A stretch of DNA of 64,000 nt from Mucor racemosus (taxonomy: Eukaryota > Mucoromycota > Mucoromycetes > Mucorales > Mucoraceae), in assembly GCA_027405735.1 (NCBI GenBank), contig JAPEHQ010000007.1, positions 955,001 through 1,019,000 on the forward strand, given 5' to 3'. The notes under the pieces were generated by a model. It had not been told where the DNA came from. It was given only the letters and a program-made list of their open reading frames with translations, and searched no databases. The position numbers were made by a program, and so were the translations under genes. Shown in pieces: positions 11,916 to 21,300 of this stretch. How positions within the stretch are numbered: the first letter of the stretch is position 1; each line of letters begins with the position of its first letter.

Positions 11916-13740
11916 ATGGCGAGGTTGCGTGATACAATTGACCGTACACCTGAATATGTCAACTTTATACAAGAGCTAAAGCAATTTCATGCTGTAAAAG
12001 GGTAAAATTTGTTTTACAGGACTACAGCAAAACTGGCATATCTTAACAGTTTCTTTTCTTTGCAGTACAACATTACAGGCAGAACCAGTATTAGGTGGAA
12101 GACGATTAGATTTGTATAAAATTTTCCAAGTTGTAGTAAGCTCTGGAGGTTTCGATGAGGTTACAAAAAATAGAGGTTGGAAGCAAGTGGGTGATATTTT
12201 TCAGTTCCCATCTACATGTACAAATAGTGCTTATATTTTAAAGGGTGTATACATTCGTAATTTGGTATGTCAATTTATTAGTTTTCATTGTATTATACTA
12301 ACTTTTTTATATAGTTGGGGTGGGAGGAAGAGAAATTATGGAGTAAAGATTGGGTTCCACCAAAAGAATTGTTAGGTCCTCATGCTCATAAATCATCCAC
12401 ATTGGCAGGAAAAGCATACAAAACCGGGATTAAAAAAACCGCACCTTCTGTAAAGTCTACTAACGGCATCTCGAAATCACCAAAAACATCTAAATCAACC
12501 ACAACCTCTACTGCCAATGCAAATGCTGCCGCTGCTGTTGCCGCCGCCGCCGCTGCTGCTGCTGCTCTTCTTAATCCTTTAACGACATCATTGCAACAAT
12601 TAGGTAATCCTTTATTATTCGATTTCGCAAACAATATAAATTTGGATCCCACCCTTTTTCCATTAAATCAAAATCAAATCAAAACTACAATATCACCTCC
12701 ACCTCAAATATCGCAAGCTCTTCTTCCTGAGCCACAGCATGAAATCCCAGCAGATCAAGATAATACATTCAACGAGAAAGATCGTATTTTATTTGCGTTA
12801 CAATTTGGACAAAGATCAGATGTGGAATGGGCCCTTGACGAAATTGTTACCATGTCATTTGAATGCCCTGAAAAACTCGAATTAAACGAATCACCCTTTC
12901 TGTTACAGTTACTCGTTTCCCTCGCTCAGCCCTGTTTGACAAGCCATGCTGCTGATAATGCTTTACCTACTTCAGCTAGTGATACTTTGAGCATCATGTT
13001 ACAGGACGATATAGAATTTTCACCAACTATTACAACTGATTGTGCCGATTTTTCCATCAAGGATACTAGTATTGGAGATAATAGCAACAGCGATTTATCT
13101 GATTATACAGATTTGGGTACTTTGAATATCATTTTAAAAGTACTTCATATTCTTCGAAACTTTTCATTTTTGTCAGCATACATTCCCACTTTATCAGAAC
13201 ATTCTCTGGTAAAGGAGATTTTGGTGCAAGCGTTACAAACATCGATGAGCACAGGTCATGTAGAATTAGGACGCCATTCGATGGATGTGTTGGAAAATAT
13301 TGCGGCACACTTAAAATTGGAATCAGCTCAAGACGCCTGTTTGCATTGTATTTATAAAGTTGTGGCATCTCATGATCGTTACTTGGTTATTGGATCAATT
13401 CGTACATTAACTTGGCTCACAATCAATACAGAGAATCACTCTAGTGTTGAGTCTAGTCCTGTCATGGCACGTATTTCACAAATGTTACTATCGGATGACG
13501 AAGAATTAGTCGGAACCGCATTGGAATACATATATCAGCACACTCGTGTATCATGTCAGTGTCGCACTCAATTTCTGACATCTCCTTACTCAAATGCATA
13601 CATTGGTTTATTAATTTCACTTTTGATGACCAAATCAAAATACTTTTGCACTCGATTTATTCAAGAAGATACATCTTTACCCACTCCATTACCGACAACC
13701 AACTCCAATGGACACACATCCTCAAATCAACACCACCAGC

Positions 13741-13774
<34 letters not shown>

Positions 13775-14806
13775 GCAAAATCAGACTGCAGTTCCTCGTG
13801 TACCAGATCTCACTGTTTATCAAAAATTAGATGAACCATTTAGATGTTTGGGATGGTATGTTGCTATTATCAAATTAAAATGCTCATATTCTAATGAATT
13901 CTTTAGGTTGAAGGATAAGTTCGAAGTTGCTGACAGAACCAGTGTATTATCTCTTGATGATGTATATCTTTTGTATGAGGCGAGATTTGGGTTAGAAAAG
14001 GCCTTAAAAATGAGAGATTTCTATACTGTAATGAAGATTGCCTTCCCAAAAGCATCAACATCCGAAACTAGTCCAATTCTTGGTAAATCTGGTAAATCTG
14101 CGCCTGTTGTGGAAGGATTAAACATTGTTGGAATACAAATCAAAATGAGTATTCTACAAGATCGTAAGTTTATTATATAGATGTTACATGCTTACACCAG
14201 GTATTAATCATTTTCAATTTAGGTCAACAAGTCCCTTGTAAATGGGATCAATGTTCACTATTGTTTGACGATACTTTTACTTTACAACGACATGTTCTTC
14301 ACGACCATATGACACCTACCACCAACGAAAGTTATGTATGCAGCTGGTCTCACTGTAATACTGAGCAAAACCTGTTTGAAAACAAGGATGCTTTGATATC
14401 GCATTTACGTACTCATTTTTATAATCAAATTGGAGAAAGCTGTTGTAATAGTCCTGTACAAAGCCCAGCACCATCTCTCTCCTCATCTCCTTCTACACCT
14501 ACATCTAATATTTCATCATCCAGTATGAGCACTAATTCTCCTACGATGAAGACTATGAACATTGTTGATGATTCTGAAGTTCAAGGTATTGCACTTGTTG
14601 CTTCTTATTTACTCAATTGGCTTTCAAAAGATCCCCAAAGTACATTCTACTTTATTCCCTATGAAAAGGAATTGACAACAGTTGCTGAACAACGACCTAA
14701 ACTAGCTTCCCATATTTGGTCTATTTGCTCTAATTTCAAATCCTCTTCGTCAAAATCTACAGCTGTTAAAATTGAACCTACAGCTAATTTTGCTTCTTCT
14801 AGTTGA
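11916..14806 (+). CDS. RSC9: RSC9/ARID2-like chromatin-remodelling subunit
   Basis: Subunit of an RSC/PBAF-type SWI/SNF remodeller. The exons are 11916-12001, 12066-12264, 12315-14163 and 14223-14806, giving about 905 residues. The N-terminal ARID DNA-binding domain (~residues 8-110) has PVLGGRRLDLYKIFQVVVSSGGFDEV and NRGWKQVGDIF. A poly-Ala tract (~12,520-12,565) and low-complexity linker follow, then an Armadillo-like helical region. A 16-residue poly-Gln block lies at about 13,738-13,777. Near the C-terminus are two C2H2-type fingers (CKWDQCSLLFDDTFTLQRHVLHDH and CSWSHC...HLRTHF), as in ARID2/RSC9 proteins. The Arg codon before the first finger is split by intron 3. The end is Ser/Lys-rich. 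The function is nuclear; partners are inferred from the family. Confidence 0.92.
13738..13777 (+). repeat. (CAA)n trinucleotide repeat in RSC9
   Basis: A nearly perfect CAA/CAG run encodes about 14-16 consecutive Gln after two His in the RSC9 exon 3. It is in frame, so length changes would not disrupt the protein. A second homopolymer, GCN-encoded poly-Ala at about 12,520-12,565, lies upstream in the same exon. Confidence 0.9.
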
Positions 14807-15389
14807 TTTAATAATCTTTCTCTCTTCCTCCTTTCCTCTCTCTCTCTCCCTCTCTCTCTATCTCTGCTTCGCCACTCCCCTTAACTTTTTATTATGGAAC
14901 ATATATTATTTTCTCTTTCTCCTTGAAAGAAACAAAAAGAAAAAATCACATATTACTTACATATAAACACATCAATTCATGTTGCTCCATTTTTTAATTG
15001 TAGATATTATATATAATAGACAAAAATAAACAAATTCACATATAGTTTTAAACACATTTTGTTAAATGACCCTGAAAAGTAATAGAACAGTTTATGATCT
15101 CTATTGATCTGACATGCCGTATATAATGATCCTCACAAAGCGAAAGCCTGCGCTTCATAAATATGATCCAAATAAGCTCAAATTATGCAGCCATATTACT
15201 CTTGCAAACATCTATCATTATGTCAAAAACCAGTTTCTACAATCAATTGTTTTTGGTTGTTTGAATCCAAAATCCTTCATATTCGCTATTTTGTATAAAA
15301 TCTCTTAAACAATTGATAAAATGAAATTTGTCCTCTTTTCTATCACCAAATACATACTAAAAACTTTTTAGAATATACGTTAGACACTA
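14807..15389. other. RSC9 3' region with CT microsatellite, then spacer
   Basis: Directly after the RSC9 stop there is a CT/TC-rich microsatellite (about 14,815-14,870), probably in the 3' UTR. The rest is AT-rich spacer up to the left edge of repeat A2. No gene is seen. Confidence 0.55.
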
Positions 15390-16530
15390 ATAAATAAATA
15401 TGAGTTGATCGCATTATGCTACCTGGTCGTAAATTTATTTTATATCTTTCGAAAGACTAAAAAACGCGTAAAATTCACTGCTTTTTCCTTGAAAACTGGG
15501 TCTACTTTTTCATTTCCTTACAACTTTTTTTTTTCACTAAATAACGCCAAGAAAAAAATATATGCCAATGTACCTGAGATGCTCACCTGTAATCCAAAAA
15601 TAAGTATCCGGAAATATCCTACTTTTTACAGTTGGTATTAATTTTTCAGTACTAATGTTTCAGACTTTTTACGCGTATTTCACTGCTAATGAATTGAAAA
15701 CTTTGAGGCTTCATATCTCCAGAAAAAATTAAGCTATACTAACACTTTCTAATAATAAAACTTACTTGTTTTAAAGTGCTCTATAACATATTTTAATATA
15801 AAAAAATTCTGAGCACCTTTATTTTTCATTTTTTTTGACATTTCTATAGTAGGTTTCAAAGTATTGGCTAAATTGAGCAACATTTTTTTTGCATTGATAT
15901 CATTAAGCTCGTTGAGCTCTCTGGGACCCAATTTAAAGTTTTTCAAAATATTGATTTTTCGTGGAGATATCCTAAAAAATGTGTACAAAAAGGTACCTCA
16001 TTTTCTTGCTTTCATTTTTCCCTTGTATACCCTCATCCCAAATTCTGAATCTGAAAAAAAATTAGACAAAAGTCTCGTTTTCTCTATGAAAAATGCAGCT
16101 AGAAAATTGTATAATAGCTTGATCAATAGATAATAATCTTGCGCATTATTTCAATTAGTTATATTTTAAATATGCTTATAAAAAGTGATGTGTATCTTCA
16201 AAAAACCTCCAAACTTTCGATTGCATTTTGCGCAAAATTTAATGTGAAATGTTGGTTTGAATTTTATTTAGACGGATGCAGAATTCAAAACTGTGCAAAA
16301 ACTATTTAATACGCTAGGTCGACTTACGTTGCAGTTTATGAGCAATTAAACAATTTTGTTTTTTTCATCATTTTTCGTCCATTTTTTAAAATAAATTTTG
16401 GAACCCAGTTATCATAAGCTGTAAGCTGTGATATCGACTATTATTTTGTGTCGAAGTCCTCGGAAGTCCCGGAAGTCCCCTACACGATTAGAACCCAGTA
16501 TGCTAATAAGCTCACTTATTTGAGAAACAA

Positions 16531-16556
16531 CCGTAAATAAGTGCACTTATTTACGG
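16531..16556. repeat. Perfect 26-bp palindrome in Crypton left end
   Basis: CCGTAAATAAGTG is followed immediately by its exact reverse complement, a 13+13 palindrome with no spacer. It lies between the AAGTCCC-rich left terminus and the 3' end of the recombinase gene. It could be a recombinase-binding or crossover core, or a transcript hairpin; this is inference from position. Confidence 0.9.
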
Positions 16557-16774
16557 ATCAAGTCCCCAGGGAAAAAATAATAAATTTATGTCAATACAAT
16601 CATGGCAAGATCGACTTTATTTTGTAAAATGTTATGCTTAGACTTCAATATGATATTATGATACTTGTTGTATTTACAGTAAACTGAATGATGTTTATTT
16701 ATTGAATATATATGTATATATATAAAAATAATAATAAAATATAAAGAAATGCAAAGAAAGAATAGAAAAAGCTA

Positions 16775-19134
16775 TTACAATGAGCCATCATTGACTCCAA
16801 AGATTTCAATTTTGTTATTCGCCAACCAATGCAACGAGTATCCTTTCTGTGATCTTCTTCGTTCTGCAATATTTACTGCAGTTTCTAAACTAATGTTCCT
16901 TTTCATGGCGTAATCCTCGATTGTCTTGATGATAAGTTTTCTTCTATTGAAGAACTTCTTTTCCTTCTCTGCTCGTCTCCATCTTGTTCCAAACTTTTCT
17001 TCCAAATCTTGTACCGCATATCCACCGCACAAACCATGTTTCCACTCTCTCCACAAGTCTTTGATGGACACAATTCCTCGACTCATTTGGTAATGTGGTA
17101 CCTTTTCTGTAACTTCAAGAGAATTTGATGATGATGAGGATAATGTTGGTGGTGGTGGATTGGAATTTGACATCAAGTTTTGTTGTGGTTTTGTGGTTGC
17201 TGAGATGTGAGATTGGCCATTTTGTAAATCTGGTAAGTTCACGCTGAGGTTTATACTTGCTTGACCTGTAATTAGACGGGTCATATAATCATTAGTTGTT
17301 TCTTGAGTAGTGAGATGATCATTCAATTTTGAAGAAAAGTCATTATGCATTATGCGTATCTTTTCCTCTAAAATTGGAACACAACGTTGGAGCAAAATGT
17401 TTGCAGGGTCATTGTTATCTTTCATGATCACTGTCATGCGTCTTTGAAGAAGATTTATTAGTTTATACTATATAAAACACAAACAAGTGCTTACTCTTTA
17501 TATTCTAAAAACATAGGATTAGAAAACAATTCATTTTGCCATAATGGATGATTGGGGAATTTCTCCATCATCACAATTGAATCTTGAATAATAATTTTTC
17601 TCAACATAAAAAACAGTTGAAAGCAAGCTTTTGCAGCCACGGTAACTTCCATAGGGTCACCATTATTCTTACCAACATTCTTAGCTAGTAATCGATCGTT
17701 CCATTCATCCAGTAGAGGAAAAATCAACTTGGTCAAATCTTCAGGAGGATCCAGTGAGGCCCTGGGAATGTAAAATTGTCCTTGCTGAATAGTAAAACCC
17801 GCCATTGCTCGCATTGCTTCCCTGGGCAAACCAGTAAGGTAAGCACCATTCATTGTTGTGTTATTCCAACGACCGAGACGACGAATTTGGTCTTCGTGAA
17901 CACCAGCAAGATCAGCCATCCTCGCAGAAGAGCCACGGTTTATATGTGTTTTTGTTTTAGAGAAAATTTTTGCTCCATCTAATCCTCTTATAACGGCATC
18001 ACGATGGCTGTTGTAGCTCCAGATTTTCTTTAAATCCTGGTTATCAGATTTAAAAAGCTTTATAAAATACCAATTATGAGAAGTAGTGAAGTCGGGAAAC
18101 GGCTCATTCTCAACATGAAAACGCCAAAACAAATATAGGCCAAGAGACATTATAGGGCAAATTTCAACGCGAGTGTTACGGATGCAGCCACCAAGTTCCA
18201 AGCGGTTATTTTTGTTTGTTTTTCCCTGTCGCAACACCATCACCAGAGCAGGACATTCTATGTCAGGCCTGATACTCTCATTATCTAAATTAACTGTTTG
18301 AAAATCTGTCAATTCAGCATGCCTGATAGATTGTCCTCGTAGTAGAAAATAATGGGAGAAAAGAAATGCGGCAGCATCTCTCAAGTTTTCTCCATGATTT
18401 CTTTGGCTATTCAAATAGAACTGTATGACATTTGCTACTTGATCTAATGAAGTATAACCATCGGCAAGTGTTCCTTCTCCACGATCTTCGCAATTAGATC
18501 TCTTGGTCTGGAATTCTCGTTCTTTAGCACTTTTCAATACGCTTGCAATTACTTTTCTTGGATTTTTATTACAATTTATTTTCTTTATAACTTGTGTCTT
18601 GTATAGATCTGTAATTGCTGCTATGTATTGTTCGACAGTTGAAAATTTGATTCTTTGAGCTGCTTTTGTTTTCGTTTTTCTGCGAGAGAAACGATTTAAA
18701 ACCTGGGATAATAAGGGCGTACAAGACAGTTAGTATCAAAAGCTAAATTCATTAGCAATATTCTTTGCTTTCACCTCCTTGTGTAGAAAATAATTTAATT
18801 TTTCCCCAGAAACAATTCCTCTTTGCAATTTATCTTCATGTACAAAGGTTTTCTCTGCCCATGTAAGAAACTCTTTAGCTTTCGCTGAATATGCTTTTTT
18901 AGTGTTTATGGGCCTATTATCTTGAGCTTGTTCAGCAGTAATTTCAAGACTCCTTGCCATGTCATATATTACATTGGAACCATCATTTTGGTTGTTGTCA
19001 ACCATATCAGTATTGACCGTATCAATATCATTAGTGACAATCATATTGATCATATCAATATCATTATCAATCAAGGTAGAAGATGAAGCGGACATTCTAC
19101 TATCAATAGATGCAGTTGCAGTTTTCTTAGTCAT
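16775..19134 (-). CDS. Crypton tyrosine recombinase (Ndc10-like + GCR1_C)
   Basis: Three exons on the minus strand: 19134-18775, 18702-17495 and 17441-16775, giving about 744 residues. Intron 1 carries a TACTAAC branch point, and both junctions keep the frame. The N-terminal core-binding region (KKAYSAKAKEFLTWAEK) precedes a catalytic domain. Its first Arg is in the FLLRGQSIRHAEL region, HxxR is in THINRGSSARMADLAG, followed by LGRWN, and the Tyr nucleophile is in MNGAYLTGLP. The C-terminal exon encodes a GCR1_C-like DNA-binding domain (SIKDLWREWKHGL ... WRRAEKEKKFFNRRK). It catalyses site-specific excision and integration. No premature stop is seen, so the element may be autonomous and young. 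The exact assignment of the first catalytic Arg is by eye. Confidence 0.88.
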
Positions 19135-19876
19135 TGTATAAGTGGATTATTCTTTTTCAAATGGTTTGTTTATTATTTATTTGTTAAAATTAAGAATATT
19201 CTCTTCGATGACAGCTCTCAGTAATATTTATTTGTGAAACATTTCATGCAGAAAGCTGATCATAAGACATTTATTGATTTGAAGTCCCTCATTAGGGTGG
19301 GACTTGAGTCCGGGACTCAGTATGCGAACTTGAAGATAAGTCCCTATTATTTTGATTATCTCGATGAAAAATCAATATTTTTGGCTGAAACAAAAAATAC
19401 AGAGTAGTAATCAATTAGATCTATCTTGTGAATACAGAAATTAAGCCCTGGATAATGAGTTTTAAGTTTTACAAAATAATAAACTAATATTTACAACTGC
19501 AGAAAATAAAGAAAAACATCCCATCCTTGTTAATATTGATCCAATTAATCTCCAATTATACATGATGTTATATTTAAATATATCCTGCATAAAAATTTAT
19601 ATTTCTACTTTCACAGATCACTGTGAATTGAAGAAACCATCAGCAAAACATGATATTTCTGTCCAATAAAACCACGTGTTGAGTCGTATATTTTCATGTT
19701 TGATAAATAACATTCAAAAAAGAATATAATTAAAAGAGGATGAGTAATAAATCATTTCTTCAATTGTATAATAAAAACAAGATGTCGCTTATTTAGATAC
19801 AAAAGTATGGCCTTTTATATTGATTTGACATTGAGATCCTGAGATGTAATTTAATAAGGCACTATTGAACCATTAG

Positions 19877-20228
19877 TGTTTTAGTGTTGCATCCACAGAT
19901 CTAGGTGCTTTCCTTGGTTAAGATTACGACACAGTTTGATATGTTAAGTTCTACATTGCTGTGTATTATTTTATGAGGCTCCGTTTATACAAGAATGTGG
20001 AACTAGTGTGTGTCACCTAGACTTGATTGGATATATGTATATATATAAATAGACTCATTTAAACAGGTCATATAATTAGAGAATGTGAATATAAAAGATG
20101 TTTCGATCTTATAATAAAGTTTTTTAGTTTTAGTGTGCTCTTTCATTTATAACAGTTTTCCTTTATTTTTATTAAATGATTAAGTACATATTTTAGCTTT
20201 GAGATTGATATAATCTCCTGGCGTAACA
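19877..20228. mobile_element. Solo LTR inside A2
   Basis: Comparison with A5 (44,690-44,720) shows about 350 bp present only in A2. The insert begins TGTTTTAG and ends GTAACA (TG...CA, with TGTT/AACA inverted ends). It is bordered by a perfect 5-bp direct repeat ATTAG (19,872-19,876 and 20,229-20,233). A5 reads CCATTAAATCT across the empty site. A TATA-like TATATAAATAGA and an AATAAAG signal lie inside, as expected for an LTR. No internal retrotransposon sequence remains, so this is a recombined solo LTR. Confidence 0.82.
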
Positions 20229-20958
20229 ATTAGATCTTTTTGATAGTAATCTATGGGTGGAAATGAATCAATCATGACTTAATTGTGCTTGCAGAGCTTA
20301 TGAGTTGCCTTGTTTTAATGTTACGCTAAATATGCTTGGATATTGATTTGATAGCTATTTGATTAATTAACCGCTGGGATGAAATAATATAGTGCGTGTC
20401 ATAATTGAAGTCTAAACGTTCTTGTTAATTTCTGCTGGATAAACTTAGTGCGCTAGGAGTTTTTCATATTCGGAATCAAGACTTTTCACTTCAATACATG
20501 TCGTAGCAGCCAATGGATTGTAAGATATATTGATACTGTAGAAGGTGATAACATATTATGGTACTTGGTGCTTGGTGGCATGCAACATAGTATATGATTC
20601 ATATTTTTGCCAATGGTAATTTTTCCAAAAAAAGCGGAACAATCTCCGGAAGCGGCCATCTAATGATATGATATTTCCAAGCTTTAAATTTCTAAAAAAA
20701 CACCGGACAGCCCGGACGCGGCTGTTTAAATATCCCAAGCAGCTATAAGATGCAGGTATCGAAATTTCATACAAAAATTAAGGTTCGACTGTATTGCTAT
20801 TATTAATTATTCAAAGGCTTATTTTAAGTAAAGCATATATACAATCTACAACATTATTAGCCTAATAACGGATTTAATTTGAAAAGTATAAAATAATATA
20901 ACCGGATTCAAAAAAAGTCCATAAAATCACAAATTTAAAGGGTTTATATATAAAAGCA

Positions 20959-21171
20959 CTACAGCCTACCTGTGCTACACAAGATGATTTTGTTGTGCCC
21001 AGGTGGGCTACACACTATAGCCTGATGAGTCGTTGCACCCACTGAATAGTGGCTAAAAAGATAACAAGATGCACATGAGCACAACAAAAGAAACTGCACA
21101 CGAGCATTATAACGAAAAGTCTGTATGTGCAAAATTATAGCTTCTGTCCGTGTGCATGACATTAATCCCAT
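20959..21171 (-). CDS. Small Cys-rich ORF of repeat family A (copy in A2)
   Basis: A 70-residue frame starting MGLMSCTRTE, with a hydrophobic Cys-rich centre (FLLLCSCASCYLF) and an end near SPPGHNKIILCSTGRL. The copy in A5 (43,782-43,991) encodes nearly the same peptide. Aligned codon by codon, nine codon differences are synonymous and five change the residue, with one in-frame codon insertion. In A2 an in-frame stop lies seven codons before the ATG, whereas A5 is open further upstream. No known family. Coding status is inferred from the substitution pattern; the sample is small and differences are mostly transitions. Confidence 0.4.
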   Translation of the reverse strand: MGLMSCTRTEAIILHIQTFRYNARVQFLLLCSCASCYLFSHYSVGATTHQAIVCSPPGHNKIILCSTGRL

Positions 21172-21300
21172 GTGTGCATAATAATAGAATTACCCATAAG
21201 CATAATATCACTATCCCTATTTGTGCATAATAACAAATTCTGGCCATGAACATAATGAGCTGATCTTATGGGCAAAAATTGGTTTGTACATGAGCATCGT
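21060..21300. repeat. Array of degenerate TGNGCATAAT motifs
   Basis: About ten copies of a ~10-bp core (consensus roughly TGNGCATAAT) occur in the same orientation, spaced roughly 19-33 bases apart. Examples are TGAGCACAAC, CGAGCATTAT, TGTGCAAAAT, TGTGCATGAC, TGTGCATAAT (twice), TAAGCATAAT, TGAACATAAT, TGGGCAAAAA and TGAGCATCGT. The array is also present, inverted, in A5 (about 43,685-43,870). It overlaps the 5' part and upstream region of the small ORF. Confidence 0.6.

Larger units (their letters stand above)
16449..19343 (-). mobile_element. Crypton (tyrosine-recombinase DNA transposon), apparently intact
   Basis: A 2.9-kb insertion splits repeat A2. The 11-bp sequence CTATTATTTTG occurs on both sides (16,438-16,448 and 19,344-19,354) but once in uninterrupted copy A1 (near 5,476). 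The interior encodes a single spliced tyrosine recombinase with a GCR1_C-type C-terminus, the hallmark of fungal Cryptons. There are no long TIRs. Both ends instead carry clustered AAGTCCC/GGGACTT motifs (left: CGAAGTCCTCGGAAGTCCCGG; right: GAAGTCCC, GGGACTTGAGTCC, AAGTCCC) and a shared CAGTATGC. A 26-bp perfect palindrome lies 82 bp inside the left end. Confidence 0.88.

Noticed and set aside
12386..12652. Minus-strand ORF opposite RSC9 poly-Ala
   Set aside because: Antisense shadow of the GCN repeat in a well-supported exon.
15749..15988. Open frame shared by A1, A2, A3 and A5 (PRKINILK...)
   Set aside because: Differences between copies are mostly amino-acid replacements, both strands are open, and there are no known motifs; this looks like AT-rich noncoding repeat.
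21010..21060. Hammerhead-like core (CTGATGAG) inside repeat A2
   Set aside because: No GAAA partner at the correct distance and the putative stem II does not pair; the sequence is also part of the conserved small ORF, which explains its conservation.
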